A DNA stretch of 64,000 nt, from contig NZ_CP048286.1 of assembly GCF_010365285.1 (NCBI RefSeq), positions 6,870,001 through 6,934,000 on the forward strand. The letters are read 5' to 3'. This DNA comes from Paenibacillus rhizovicinus. Lineage in GTDB: Bacteria > Bacillota > Bacilli > Paenibacillales > Paenibacillaceae. Of this stretch, positions 34,344 to 43,492 are shown one piece after another. The notes under the pieces were generated by a model that saw nothing but the letters and a program-made list of their open reading frames with translations, did not search any database and had not been told where the DNA came from. The position numbers and the translations under genes are program-made. The first letter of the stretch is position 1, and each line of letters begins with the position of its first letter.

Positions 34344-35066
34344 CTACAATACTCGCTCCAAAAACCGCTGCGCGCGCTCGCTCTTCGGCGCGGCGAAGAA
34401 CTGGTCTGGCTCGGCTTTCTCGATGAGTTTGCCATCGTCGAGGAAATAGATCGTATCCGCCGCTTCGCGGGCGAATTTCATCTCGTGCGTAACGATGAGC
34501 ATCGTCATGCCGGAGTCCGCGAGTCCGCGAAGCACTTCGAGCACTTCTTTGACCATCTCGGGATCGAGGGCCGACGTCGGCTCGTCGAAAAGCATGATTT
34601 CCGGATCCATCGCGAGGCTGCGCGCGATCGCGATCCGCTGTTTTTGACCTCCGGACAACCGCGACGGGTACTCGTCCGCTTTGTCCGATAGACCGACGCG
34701 CTCGAGCAGCGTCAATGCTTTCTGGCGCGCTTCTTCGCGCGACAGGCCTTTCACCTTCATCGGTGCGAACATGATGTTCTCGATGACCGACATGTGCGGG
34801 AACAGGTGAAAATGCTGGAACACCATGCCGATGCGCTGGCGGAATCGGTTGATGTCCGTCTTCGGATCGGTAATGACCGTTCCGTCGATCGTAATCCGGC
34901 CGCCGGTCGGCGTTTCGAGCAGGTTCAAGCAGCGCAAGAACGTTGATTTGCCTGATCCGGACGGACCGATGACCGCAACGACCTCGCCGCGGGCGACCGT
35001 CGTGGAAATGCCTTTGAGCACCTCGTTCTTGCCGAATGTCTTCGTTATGTTCTCTACGTTAATCAC
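34344..35066 (-). CDS. Polar amino-acid ABC transporter ATP-binding protein (GlnQ-like)
   Basis: This 240-residue ATPase energises import of a polar amino acid. It has Walker A GPSGSGKST, Q-loop MVFQHF, signature LSGGQKQR, Walker B IMLFDEPTSALD and switch ITVTHE-type VTHEMKFAREAAD, with the family ending typical of GlnQ/ArtP-like proteins. GTG 35066 is preceded by AAAGGAGG 10 nt away. It overlaps the last 8 bp of the permease/binding-protein gene, so the two are translationally coupled. The amino acid transported is not determined by sequence. Confidence 0.93.
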   Translation of the reverse strand: MINVENITKTFGKNEVLKGISTTVARGEVVAVIGPSGSGKSTFLRCLNLLETPTGGRITIDGTVITDPKTDINRFRQRIGMVFQHFHLFPHMSVIENIMFAPMKVKGLSREEARQKALTLLERVGLSDKADEYPSRLSGGQKQRIAIARSLAMDPEIMLFDEPTSALDPEMVKEVLEVLRGLADSGMTMLIVTHEMKFAREAADTIYFLDDGKLIEKAEPDQFFAAPKSERAQRFLERVL

Positions 35067-36555
35067 TGCGGCGCAGCCTCCTTTCAAGCAAACGGGCCAG
35101 TGAAGTCAAGATAAGCACGAGCACGTAATAGATCACGCCGGCCAGGATGAGCGGCTCGAACGCGCGGTAATTCGCCGCCTGAACGAAGCTTGCGCGGCGC
35201 AGCAGCTCCGAAACCCCGATGACCGACACGAGCGACGATTCCTTGATCAGCGAGACGCATTCGTTGACGAGCGCAGGGAGGATGGTCTTGACCGCTTGCG
35301 GGAAAATGATGCTGATCATCATCGTCCGGTACGGAATGCCAAGCGCCATAGCGGCTTCCCGCTGTCCGCGGTCGACCGCCATGATGCCGCCGCGAATGGT
35401 CTCCGACAGATAGGCCGCGGAGTTCAAGCCGAATGCCAGACCTGCGGCCATAAGCGCCGGTATATCATAGTGAAAAATTTGCGGTGTCGCGTAATAGATC
35501 AGCACGAGCTGCAGGAGCAGCGGCGTGCCGCGAAAGACCGAGGTGTAGAAGGTGGAGAACCATCTGAGCGGCTTGATCGACGACAGCTTGAACAAGGACA
35601 GGATGGTTCCCCAGATGAATCCCAGGGAAGCGGACACGAGCGTAAACAACAGCGTCACGTAAACGCCCCGCAGGATGAACGGAACATAACCGTCCAGCGT
35701 GCTGAAATCAATCAACTTGTTGTTTACCTTTTGTTCTTCTTTGGTACCGAACCATTTGTCGACGATGTGTTTCTTCTCGCCGCTGGCATCCATCGCTTGC
35801 AGGGCGTCGTTAAAGGCCGGCGTTAGCGTCGACCCCTTCGGGAAAGCAATGGCATAGCCCTGTTCTTGGTTCTCCGACGGAAGCATCGTTATGGATAAAT
35901 CCGGATTCGAGGCAACGGCGTCCAGGGCTACCGCGTCCTCGACGATTGCGGCGTCGATCCGGTTCGATTTGATTTCTTGGATGAGATCGGGAATGCGGTT
36001 CAGCTTCTTAATCGTGGCCCCTTTTAATCCGGCGACGGCAGTCTCCTGCGTGGATCCAAGCTGCACGCCGACGCGTTTGCCTTCCAGCTGCTCCATCGTG
36101 GTATAGGGGGAATCTTTCTTCGACACGATCGTATTGCGCGCGGCGTAATAGTTATTCGAGAAATCGACGCTTTGCTTGCGTTCCTCCGTGACGGACATGC
36201 CGGACATGACGAAATCGACCCGGCCCGATTGGAGCGCGGCGATCAATCCGTTGAAATCCATGCCGGTAATTTCCAGCTTGCAGCCAAGCTTATTCGCGAT
36301 CGATTTGGCGATATCGACATCGAGACCGATAATATCGCCGCCGTTCTTGGCATCCGTGGATTCGTAAGGCGGGTAATCCGGGGAGGTGCCCATTATAAGC
36401 TTCTTGCCTTGGCAGGCGTCGCTTCCGGCGGCCGCGGCCGTTCCGGCGTCCAGTCCAAACCGCGGCAGTCCGGCTATGGAAACCGTGACCAGTGCGAGCA
36501 TCAGCATCAGCACGGCGAACATGCGTCTGAGGTGTATGATCTTGATGTGGTTCAT
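35059..36555 (-). CDS. Fused amino-acid binding protein and permease
   Basis: This 498-residue protein combines an extracellular solute-binding protein with its permease. A signal/anchor segment (about 1-45) precedes a type II periplasmic-binding-like domain (about 50-290: GTSPDYPPYES, GLDVDIAKSIANKLG, ERKQSVDFSNNY). A HisM/GlnP-type permease follows (about 300-498) with the EAA loop REAAMALGIPYRTMMISIIFPQA. Such fusions tether the receptor to the transporter, as in lactic-acid-bacterial GlnP. ATG 36555 lies 8 nt after AAAGGA. It forms an operon with the overlapping ATPase gene. The substrate is most likely glutamine, arginine, cystine or a similar polar amino acid. Confidence 0.93.
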   Translation of the reverse strand: MNHIKIIHLRRMFAVLMLMLALVTVSIAGLPRFGLDAGTAAAAGSDACQGKKLIMGTSPDYPPYESTDAKNGGDIIGLDVDIAKSIANKLGCKLEITGMDFNGLIAALQSGRVDFVMSGMSVTEERKQSVDFSNNYYAARNTIVSKKDSPYTTMEQLEGKRVGVQLGSTQETAVAGLKGATIKKLNRIPDLIQEIKSNRIDAAIVEDAVALDAVASNPDLSITMLPSENQEQGYAIAFPKGSTLTPAFNDALQAMDASGEKKHIVDKWFGTKEEQKVNNKLIDFSTLDGYVPFILRGVYVTLLFTLVSASLGFIWGTILSLFKLSSIKPLRWFSTFYTSVFRGTPLLLQLVLIYYATPQIFHYDIPALMAAGLAFGLNSAAYLSETIRGGIMAVDRGQREAAMALGIPYRTMMISIIFPQAVKTILPALVNECVSLIKESSLVSVIGVSELLRRASFVQAANYRAFEPLILAGVIYYVLVLILTSLARLLERRLRRSD

Positions 36556-36746
36556 TGCAGATTCCTTTCTCATCATGATGTGGAGGATATTTTGACCATT
36601 GTTAACTATGCCCTATTGAAATAAACCTAGTCAATAGTCCGCCGCACTTAATTTCCGCGGTATATTTTCCCATTCTGATAGCATATCTGCTCTATGCTTG
36701 CATACCATTAGGCGAAGATACAGGATACGAGGGAGGATGGCTGCCG

Positions 36747-39347
36747 ATGGCTGCTTACGAGCCTCAGCTCATACAGATTGCTGCCGCCCACTTGCCAAGC
36801 GGAGCGGAACTGGCAATGATGGATCAACCCTATGCATGCGCAGCGGTCTGCGCGGCGGATATGAACGGCGACAGGATACCGGAAGTCGCGGCGGTTTATC
36901 GTTCGAACGGAGAGCTCTATCTGCTCGTATTGGCATTCCGCGATGGGGCATGGACGGAATTGCAGACCTTGAAAGGCGTAGGCGGCGGCGTTACGCATCT
37001 GTCCGCGATGCCGATCACCCGCGCGGGCTCGCCTAATCTGATCGTCGGCTGGCGGATCGATGCCGCGATGTCGAAGCTGTCCGTCTACGAGCTGACGAGA
37101 AACGGAATCCGGGACGCAGCTTCCCCGGATATGTGCTTCACCGCGATGGAAGCGATGGATATGCCCGGTCTGCAGGGCGTCGACGGCAAAGCGGAGCTCG
37201 CGCTCTGGTCGGGAGCCGGCAGCGGGGCGTACCAAGTGGAGGTGCTGCGCTGGACGAACGGTGCTTTCCTGCCCGCTCCGGACGTGTACGGCTATTATTT
37301 TCCGAAGGTCGCTCTTTATTACGAGCAGCTGACGAGGCAATATCCGAACAGTCCGTTCTACTGGCATTGCCTGGCCGAAGCGCAGTTTCGCGCCGGGATG
37401 TTCCCGCCCGCATTGGCGTCGATCCGTCAAGCGCTCGACTGCGTGCAGCCCCCGTCGCGCGAAGCGATGCTCGATCTGGAGCGGAGTATTCGATCGGCGC
37501 TCGAACCGATCCATACGATCCATGCAAACAATGAAATCGATACGCTCCATACGACTCATATAAACAATACAATCCATAGGATCGACGGGGCGAATACGGC
37601 CGAGCCGATCGAGGACGCGAGAGCCATCTACTTATACCCGGCATCGCTCAAGACGACGACGGGCACCCGATGGGGATACATCGACCGCAGCGGCAGGATG
37701 GCTATCCCGACGCGTTTCAGCGATGCGATGGACTTCCAGCCGAACGGTCTTGCGGTCGCAGCGGAACGCGGGAAGTACGGGCTGATCGATGCTTCGGCTG
37801 CCTACGTCGTGAAGCCCGTCTATGATTCTATCGGTACCTTCTCCGAAGGACGGGCGACCGTTATCGACGCAGAGGGCTTCAAGCTGATCGACGAGAAAGG
37901 CAATGTCGTCACGAAGCGAGCGTATCCGTTCATTGCCGACATGCACGATGGCCGGTCGCTCTATTATGTAATGACCGATGGCGGTGATAACGGCGGCGAG
38001 AGCAAATACGGTTACTTGGATGCGCAAGGCAATGAAGCGATTCCGGCTCAATTTCCGGAAGCGAACGATTTTCACCAAGGCAAAGCTGTCGTGAAAATCA
38101 AAGACAACACGTATGCGCTGATCGGCAAAGACGGCCGGACCAGCGCTACGTTCGAGCACGCCTACGTCGGGCCGCTTGGAGACGGACTGCTGGCTTTCCA
38201 GAACGATCTGGCCGGGAAATACGGCTATATCAACGAGCGCGGGGATATCGTCCTCCAGCCGGCATTCACGTCGGCGTTTCCGTTCCATAACGGACGGGCG
38301 ATCGTGAATACGGCGGAAGACTTCAAATCGAAATACGGCGTCATCAATAAACGGGGCACGTACGTCGTGCAGCCCGGCTATAACGATATTCGGGATCTGG
38401 GTCAGGATCGCTTCGCGCTCGGACGCGCGATTGATCCCGAGCAGCCGTTCATCGGTTCGCGGTTTGCCATCGCGGACTGGAACGGCAAACGATTGACGGA
38501 TTTCCTGTTTCACGACGTATCCGACTTTAAGAACGGTCTCGCTTCCGCGACGGACGGCAGACAGACCTATCTCATCGATCGCGGCGGCAAGCCGGCTTCG
38601 GGTTATCCCCGCGTCAACGGGAGCGGCACGCTGACCGTCGAGGCCGGCGGATTGATCAAGGCATTCATCGATCAGCGGCTGTCCTACTTGGCGCGCGACG
38701 GACGGATCGTCTGGAAGCAGAACACCCTTATTCCGCTGCGGCCGCCTTATTTGGTAAAGGAGCTGAAATACAAGCCGAATCCGGATTATCTCGTCTATTT
38801 CCCGCAAATCGACGGCATGACGGACCAAGCGGCGCAGCGCGAAGCGAACGACAAACTGAAGGTCATGTCGCAAGTGAAGCCCATTCCGCCCAATCAGCAG
38901 CTCGATTACACGTACAGCGGCGATTTCGAAGTCTCGTTCTACAAGCAGCAGCTGCTCCAGCTCGAGCTAACCGGTTATAACTTCCCGTTCGGCGCGGCGC
39001 ACGGCATGCCGACGAAGACCTATGCGATCATTCATTTAACGAACGGACGCATGTTCGAATTGAAAGATTTGTTCAAGGCGGGCAGCGATTACGTTCAAGT
39101 CCTGAGCGATATCGTCGGCAAGCAGATCAAGGAGGATCCGCAATATTCGTACGTCTTCCCGGATACGTATAAAGGCATTCAGCCGGATCAGCCGTTCTTC
39201 GTCACCGAGAATGCGCTCCATCTCTACTTCCAGCCGTACGAGATCGGGCCGTACGCCGCAGGGTTTCCGACCTTTACGATTCCTTTCACGCAAATCGGGA
39301 AAATCATCGATACGGAAGGCGAGTTCTGGAAGTCTTTTCACGCCTGA
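36747..39347 (+). CDS. WG-repeat protein with C-terminal DUF3298-like domain
   Basis: This 866-residue protein has no signal peptide at this start (ATG 36747, GGGAGG 10 nt upstream). Residues 1-170 resemble an FG-GAP-like beta region (ADMNGDRIPEVAAVYRSNG). Residues 195-250 are TPR-like helices. A His/Thr/Ile/Asn-rich linker (about 253-285) follows. Next come about eight WG repeats (about 290-650: WGYIDRSGRMAIPTRFSDA, YGLIDASAAYVVKPVYDS, YGYINERGDIVLQPAF), then a DUF3298-like C-terminal domain (about 680-866). WG-repeat proteins are common in Bacillales and Bacteroidetes but their function is unknown. It is divergent from the amino-acid transporter operon and ends at a terminator. Confidence 0.88.
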   Translation: MAAYEPQLIQIAAAHLPSGAELAMMDQPYACAAVCAADMNGDRIPEVAAVYRSNGELYLLVLAFRDGAWTELQTLKGVGGGVTHLSAMPITRAGSPNLIVGWRIDAAMSKLSVYELTRNGIRDAASPDMCFTAMEAMDMPGLQGVDGKAELALWSGAGSGAYQVEVLRWTNGAFLPAPDVYGYYFPKVALYYEQLTRQYPNSPFYWHCLAEAQFRAGMFPPALASIRQALDCVQPPSREAMLDLERSIRSALEPIHTIHANNEIDTLHTTHINNTIHRIDGANTAEPIEDARAIYLYPASLKTTTGTRWGYIDRSGRMAIPTRFSDAMDFQPNGLAVAAERGKYGLIDASAAYVVKPVYDSIGTFSEGRATVIDAEGFKLIDEKGNVVTKRAYPFIADMHDGRSLYYVMTDGGDNGGESKYGYLDAQGNEAIPAQFPEANDFHQGKAVVKIKDNTYALIGKDGRTSATFEHAYVGPLGDGLLAFQNDLAGKYGYINERGDIVLQPAFTSAFPFHNGRAIVNTAEDFKSKYGVINKRGTYVVQPGYNDIRDLGQDRFALGRAIDPEQPFIGSRFAIADWNGKRLTDFLFHDVSDFKNGLASATDGRQTYLIDRGGKPASGYPRVNGSGTLTVEAGGLIKAFIDQRLSYLARDGRIVWKQNTLIPLRPPYLVKELKYKPNPDYLVYFPQIDGMTDQAAQREANDKLKVMSQVKPIPPNQQLDYTYSGDFEVSFYKQQLLQLELTGYNFPFGAAHGMPTKTYAIIHLTNGRMFELKDLFKAGSDYVQVLSDIVGKQIKEDPQYSYVFPDTYKGIQPDQPFFVTENALHLYFQPYEIGPYAAGFPTFTIPFTQIGKIIDTEGEFWKSFHA

Positions 39348-39392
39348 TTGCGCCGGCCAATAAACTCGATCGTGAAGGGAAAAGATGCCTTC

Positions 39393-39418
39393 AAGCTGCT
39401 GCTTCAGCAGCTTTTTTG
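39393..39418 (+). terminator. Intrinsic terminator after the WG-repeat gene
   Basis: AAGCTGCTG (39393-39401) and CAGCAGCTT (39405-39413) form a compact stem followed by TTTTTTG. Confidence 0.88.
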
Positions 39419-39555
39419 TTGCGAATATTATCAAGAAACCATGGCGGATTCGAGCTTCCGGAAGAGATGGATCTGGCTTGAATTACCAAAGAAGCAGGAA
39501 ATAAGAGACGGAATGTTGAATTAGGATACATCTACTCAATCTGTCGGAGGAAATC

Positions 39556-40677
39556 ATGAGCGAAATCGAACGTTTTTTCGAAACGCATCAGGATACCATT
39601 GTCGCCAATTGGATCCACCGAATGGATATGGCTTATCATCGGCAATATAACTTGGATGCACTGCGGTTAAGAGGGTTGTTCTTCATCGACATCATTGCCG
39701 ATATCCATATTCCAATAGAACAGCATCGCCGTTATAAGGGATACGAGCAATGGTGCGAAGAGTTGTTTCAGAACAATATTCCGATCAACCATATCCTGCA
39801 AGGCTCCTTATTCTTCCGTGAAGCATTCCTGGAGACGATCTCCGAATTCGACGTCGAACGTTCCGAATTAGTCCGTATTATTGCGAGCGTGGCTTCCAGA
39901 CTCGACGCCTTCGTCCTAACGATCTATCAATATTTCTGGGATCATGTGCGAGGCAAGATCGAACAGCAGAATAAAATGATCGAGGATATGCACGCCGATA
40001 AATTGAATTTAATCGGCAAGATGGCGTCCAGCATGGCCCATGAGATCCGCAATCCGCTCACAACGATCAATGGTTTCGTCGCGCTCATACGTAAAGCATT
40101 GCCTGCGACCGGGCAGGATGCAGTCAAGAAATATTTGGACATCATCGATCATGAGTTCCAGAATATCGAGCAGCAAATCAAGGGATTCCTTAGTTTCTCG
40201 CGCAAACCGATCGCCGATGAAGAATACACGTCCGCGCAGTTGAATTTGCTGATCGAGAAGACGCTGCTGCTCGTGAACCCGCTGCTGCTGAACGAGAATA
40301 TCGAATTGAACCTGAATCGGCAGGATGGGCTCCAGATCCTGATTCAAGAGGCTTCAGTCATTCAGGTGTTTTCCAATCTGCTGAATAATGCCATCGATGC
40401 GCTGCGCGAGAAGAAGGATGACCGGCGCATCGTGGTGCAAACCTATTCCGAAGACACGCATGCCTACGTGAAAATAACGAATAACGGACCTGAAATCCCG
40501 CGCGAAATCCAACAGAAACTGTTCGATCCGTTCGTCACGGGCAAAACCGACGGTACCGGCCTGGGTCTTGCGATCTGCAAGCAAATCGTGGAACGCAACA
40601 ACGGAGCGATCACGTTCGAAACGAGCCGGGATGCGACTTCTTTCATCGTGCGCTTCAGTCGTTTAATGGAATCATAA
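39556..40677 (+). CDS. Sensor histidine kinase (sporulation-kinase-like)
   Basis: This 373-residue soluble kinase has an N-terminal all-helical sensory region (about 1-145) resembling RsbRD/RsbT-antagonist N-terminal domains. It continues with the HisKA H-box SMAHEIRNPLTTINGF (phospho-His around residue 162) and a complete HATPase: N box NLLNNAIDAL, G1 ITNNGPEIP and G2 DGTGLGLAICKQ. No membrane segment is present, so it should sense an internal signal. No response regulator lies next to it, fitting orphan kinases that feed the Spo0A phosphorelay in spore formers; that is inference. ATG 39556 has GGAGG 10 nt upstream. Confidence 0.88.
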   Translation: MSEIERFFETHQDTIVANWIHRMDMAYHRQYNLDALRLRGLFFIDIIADIHIPIEQHRRYKGYEQWCEELFQNNIPINHILQGSLFFREAFLETISEFDVERSELVRIIASVASRLDAFVLTIYQYFWDHVRGKIEQQNKMIEDMHADKLNLIGKMASSMAHEIRNPLTTINGFVALIRKALPATGQDAVKKYLDIIDHEFQNIEQQIKGFLSFSRKPIADEEYTSAQLNLLIEKTLLLVNPLLLNENIELNLNRQDGLQILIQEASVIQVFSNLLNNAIDALREKKDDRRIVVQTYSEDTHAYVKITNNGPEIPREIQQKLFDPFVTGKTDGTGLGLAICKQIVERNNGAITFETSRDATSFIVRFSRLMES

Positions 40678-40734
40678 GCAGCAAGTCCGTTCAATCGGGT
40701 GATACAATACGCTGCATCAAGGATGGATTGCAAG

Positions 40735-41313
40735 ATGAACAATGACTTGAAGATCGATCACCGGACGACCGATCGATGGGACGAAGCGGCATGGGCTTCG
40801 GCGGAACCGATTTATGAGGAAGCGTTCCCCGAACACGGCCGGAAAAACAAACCGATCGTTCGCCGGATGTTCGAACGCGGAATTTGCACGCTGCATTCCT
40901 GGCATCAAGGCAGCGAAACGATCGCAATGGCTCTGACCGCCTATGATGCCCGCACCGCGCTGCTGGTGATCGATTATATTGCCGTGCGGCGTTCCCGCCA
41001 GAGAAGCGGCGTCGGGCGCCGCTGCATCGGCGACATGCGGGAGTGGGCGGTCCGAACGATGCCGGGATGCCTCGGGATGGTCATCGAAGTCGAGGCCGAC
41101 GAGAGCGAGGAGAATGCCGGCCGTATTCGATTCTGGCAGCAAACCGGCTTTCGGCTCACCGCCTACGTGCACGCCTATGTCTGGGTTCCCGAGACGTACC
41201 GGGCCATGTACTTGCCGTTTGACGATGATGAACCGCTGCTGGCCGGCGATGACGGCAGAACGCTGTTCAAAGCGATCACGCGCTACCATGAACGGGCTTA
41301 TCGTTCGAAATAG
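40735..41313 (+). CDS. GNAT-family acetyltransferase
   Basis: This protein of about 192 residues has the GNAT fold signature LLVIDYIAVRRSRQRSGVGRRCIGDM, where the R-x-x-G-x-G/A acetyl-CoA loop is RQRSGVGRR, followed by VIEVEADESEENAGRIRFWQQTGFR. ATG 40735 is preceded by AAGGATGG; ATG 40726 is an alternative. The acceptor substrate is not known. It is a single gene between the sensor kinase and the opuC operon. Confidence 0.85.
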   Translation: MNNDLKIDHRTTDRWDEAAWASAEPIYEEAFPEHGRKNKPIVRRMFERGICTLHSWHQGSETIAMALTAYDARTALLVIDYIAVRRSRQRSGVGRRCIGDMREWAVRTMPGCLGMVIEVEADESEENAGRIRFWQQTGFRLTAYVHAYVWVPETYRAMYLPFDDDEPLLAGDDGRTLFKAITRYHERAYRSK

Positions 41314-41338
41314 CAGGGTGAACTGCACGCGCGACTTC

Positions 41339-41374
41339 GAAAGAGGGGGGACGATTATTCGTCTCCTCTCTTTC
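41339..41374. terminator. Hairpin after the GNAT gene
   Basis: GAAAGAGGGGGGACGA (41339-41354) and TCGTCTCCTCTCTTTC (41359-41374) pair with one bulge. No T run follows, so termination strength is uncertain. Confidence 0.55.
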
Positions 41375-41466
41375 CTGTTGAAGCGGCATAGCCGGCGGGT
41401 ATAGAAACCGTTGCAGGAGATAAAGAAAACGGAGAAGACGTAAGCGGCAGCGGACCAAAATCGCAG

Positions 41467-41505
41467 AAAAGATGGGACAGGTTAGACGCTGCGCCATCTT
41501 TTTTG
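41467..41505 (+). terminator. Intrinsic terminator upstream of opuCA
   Basis: AAAAGATGG (41467-41475) pairs with CCATCTTTT (41494-41502), with a T run to 41504. It lies about 155 nt after the GNAT stop and 160 nt before opuCA, so it either ends GNAT read-through or belongs to an unrecognised short transcript. Confidence 0.7.
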
Positions 41506-41663
41506 TGCGAAGATCAATAATTTTCCATGTTTTAAACCATTGCCGACAAGGTTAACTGTATAGGTCGCTTGTTGCCCCTTCCAAATAATTGCATTCATTT
41601 TTGTTTGGATTGGATTTAATTAGGATTTATGGAAATAGTATGACGAAAAGGACTGGTAGCTGC

Positions 41664-42812
41664 ATGATTGTCATGAACAACGTGAATAAGGTTTACGCAG
41701 ATGGATATCAAGCATTGAAGAATATCAATCTTGAATTTAAACAGGGCGAATTAACCGTCCTGATCGGCCCGAGCGGCTGCGGAAAATCTACGACGATGAG
41801 AATGATCAACCATCTCGTCACTCCGACCAGCGGCTCGATATTGATTAACGGCAAAGATACGCGCGAGATGGATCCCGTCGAGCTGCGGCGCGGCATCGGC
41901 TATGTCATTCAAAGCATCGGCTTGTTTCCTCATATGACAATCGGGCGCAATGTCGGGGTCGTCCCCCGGTTGAAGAAATGGCCGGCCGGCCGAATCGATC
42001 AACGGGTCGACGAGCTGTTGAAGCTAGTCGGACTGGACCCTGCAACGTACCGGGACCGTTATCCTTCCGAACTGAGCGGCGGCCAGCAGCAGCGTATCGG
42101 CGTCATTCGCGCGTTCGCGGCGGATCCGGATATCATCCTCATGGACGAACCGTTCAGCGCGCTCGACCCGATCAGCCGCGAGCAGCTGCAGGACGAGATC
42201 GTAAGGCTGCAGCAAGAGCTGCACAAGACCATTATCTTCGTCACGCATGATATGGATGAAGCGCTCAAGATCGCGGACCGGATCGTCCTCATGAAGAGCG
42301 GCGAAGTTGTCCAAGCCGACACGCCGGAGCGGATATTGCGCCACCCGGCCAATGAATTCGTGGAGTCCTTCATCGGCCAGAAGCGGCTGCATCAGGAAGA
42401 GGAGGAGCATCTCTACGGCAGCCCTACCGTAAACGAAGTCATGGTGAACCAGCCCGTAACGTCTTATCCGAACAGGGGACTGGCCGAAGCCATCCGCATT
42501 ATGGAACGACGGAAGGTCGACACGCTGTTTATCATTGACCGTCAGCGGCAGCTGAAAGGGATCGTATCGATTTTCAAAGTGCTGGAGCATTACGGGGAGG
42601 AAAATATTACGGTGGCCGACGTGATGCAGCCCGTGAGTTATTTCGTGCGCAGCGGCTCCTTGCTGTCCGAATCGGTCGAGATGATGAGCCAAAACCAGCT
42701 GTCCAATTTAGCCGTCATCGATGACCACGACCGGCTTGTCGGACTGATTACGAGGGGCAGCATCGTGCGCCATTTGGCGGAGATACACCCTACCCCCGCG
42801 GAGGAGGATTAA
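41664..42812 (+). CDS. opuCA: Glycine betaine/choline ABC transporter ATP-binding protein with CBS domains
   Basis: This 382-residue ATPase belongs to the OpuA/OpuC osmoprotectant importers. It has Walker A GPSGCGKST, signature LSGGQQQR, Walker B IILMDEPFSALD and VTHDMDEAL. Two CBS domains form the C-terminus (about 265-375: VNEVMVNQPVTSYPNRGLAEAI and VADVMQPVSYFVR), which in this family sense ionic strength or cyclic di-AMP. ATG 41664 lies about 10 nt after AAAAGGA. It heads a tightly packed four-gene operon (gaps 3, 14 and 12 nt), in the order ATPase, permease, lipoprotein, permease as in Bacillus opuC. Substrate preference among betaine, carnitine and choline is not readable. Confidence 0.92.
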   Translation: MIVMNNVNKVYADGYQALKNINLEFKQGELTVLIGPSGCGKSTTMRMINHLVTPTSGSILINGKDTREMDPVELRRGIGYVIQSIGLFPHMTIGRNVGVVPRLKKWPAGRIDQRVDELLKLVGLDPATYRDRYPSELSGGQQQRIGVIRAFAADPDIILMDEPFSALDPISREQLQDEIVRLQQELHKTIIFVTHDMDEALKIADRIVLMKSGEVVQADTPERILRHPANEFVESFIGQKRLHQEEEEHLYGSPTVNEVMVNQPVTSYPNRGLAEAIRIMERRKVDTLFIIDRQRQLKGIVSIFKVLEHYGEENITVADVMQPVSYFVRSGSLLSESVEMMSQNQLSNLAVIDDHDRLVGLITRGSIVRHLAEIHPTPAEED

Positions 42813-42815
42813 CGG

Positions 42816-43478
42816 ATGCTAGTTGATTATTGGACGTTCTTGCAGGATCGCTACGCCGACATTCTCCACGCGCTGGGCCAGCATTTGGCCATATCGCTGA
42901 CCGCGATCGTACTAGGCACGATCGTCGCGGTACCGCTCGGTATCGCGCTCGTGTACAACCAGATCAAATGGATCAACGGCATCGTCTTCTTCGTGGCCAA
43001 TTTGCTGCAAACCGTGCCGAGCTTGGCGCTTCTCGCCGTTCTTATACCGCTGATGGGGATCGGTACCAAGCCCGCGATCGTCGCCTTGCTGCTGTACACG
43101 ATCATGCCGATTCTTCGAAATACGTATGATGGCTTCGAGTCCGTGGACCGCAATGTGCTCGAATCGGCGAGAGGAATGGGGTACGGAACGATGCAGCGCG
43201 TCTTGCTCGTCCAGCTGCCCCTCTCGCTGCCCTATATCATGTCGGGCGTCAGGGTGACGATGGTATACATCATCAGCTGGGCGACGCTCGCGACCTTGAT
43301 CGGAGCGGGAGGCTTGGGTCAACTGATCGTATCGGGCATGGCGGTCAACAAACCCGAACTCATCGTTACGGGAGCCTTAGGGGCCATTCTGCTCGCTTTG
43401 ATCGTGGATTATCTGCTTGGCTTGCTTGAAAGATGGTTGACCGGGCGGTTCGGCGGGGCAAAACGAATGACGATCTGA
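42816..43478 (+). CDS. opuCB: Osmoprotectant ABC transporter permease
   Basis: This 220-residue permease has about five to six membrane helices and the binding-protein-dependent EAA motif ESARGMGYGTMQRVLLVQLPLSLPYIMSG. It starts 3 nt after opuCA (ATG 42816), with GGAGGAGGAT inside the end of opuCA. It pairs with the second permease gene at 44405 to form the membrane channel of the OpuC importer. Confidence 0.92.
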   Translation: MLVDYWTFLQDRYADILHALGQHLAISLTAIVLGTIVAVPLGIALVYNQIKWINGIVFFVANLLQTVPSLALLAVLIPLMGIGTKPAIVALLLYTIMPILRNTYDGFESVDRNVLESARGMGYGTMQRVLLVQLPLSLPYIMSGVRVTMVYIISWATLATLIGAGGLGQLIVSGMAVNKPELIVTGALGAILLALIVDYLLGLLERWLTGRFGGAKRMTI

Positions 43479-43492
43479 CATGGAGGAAACGG

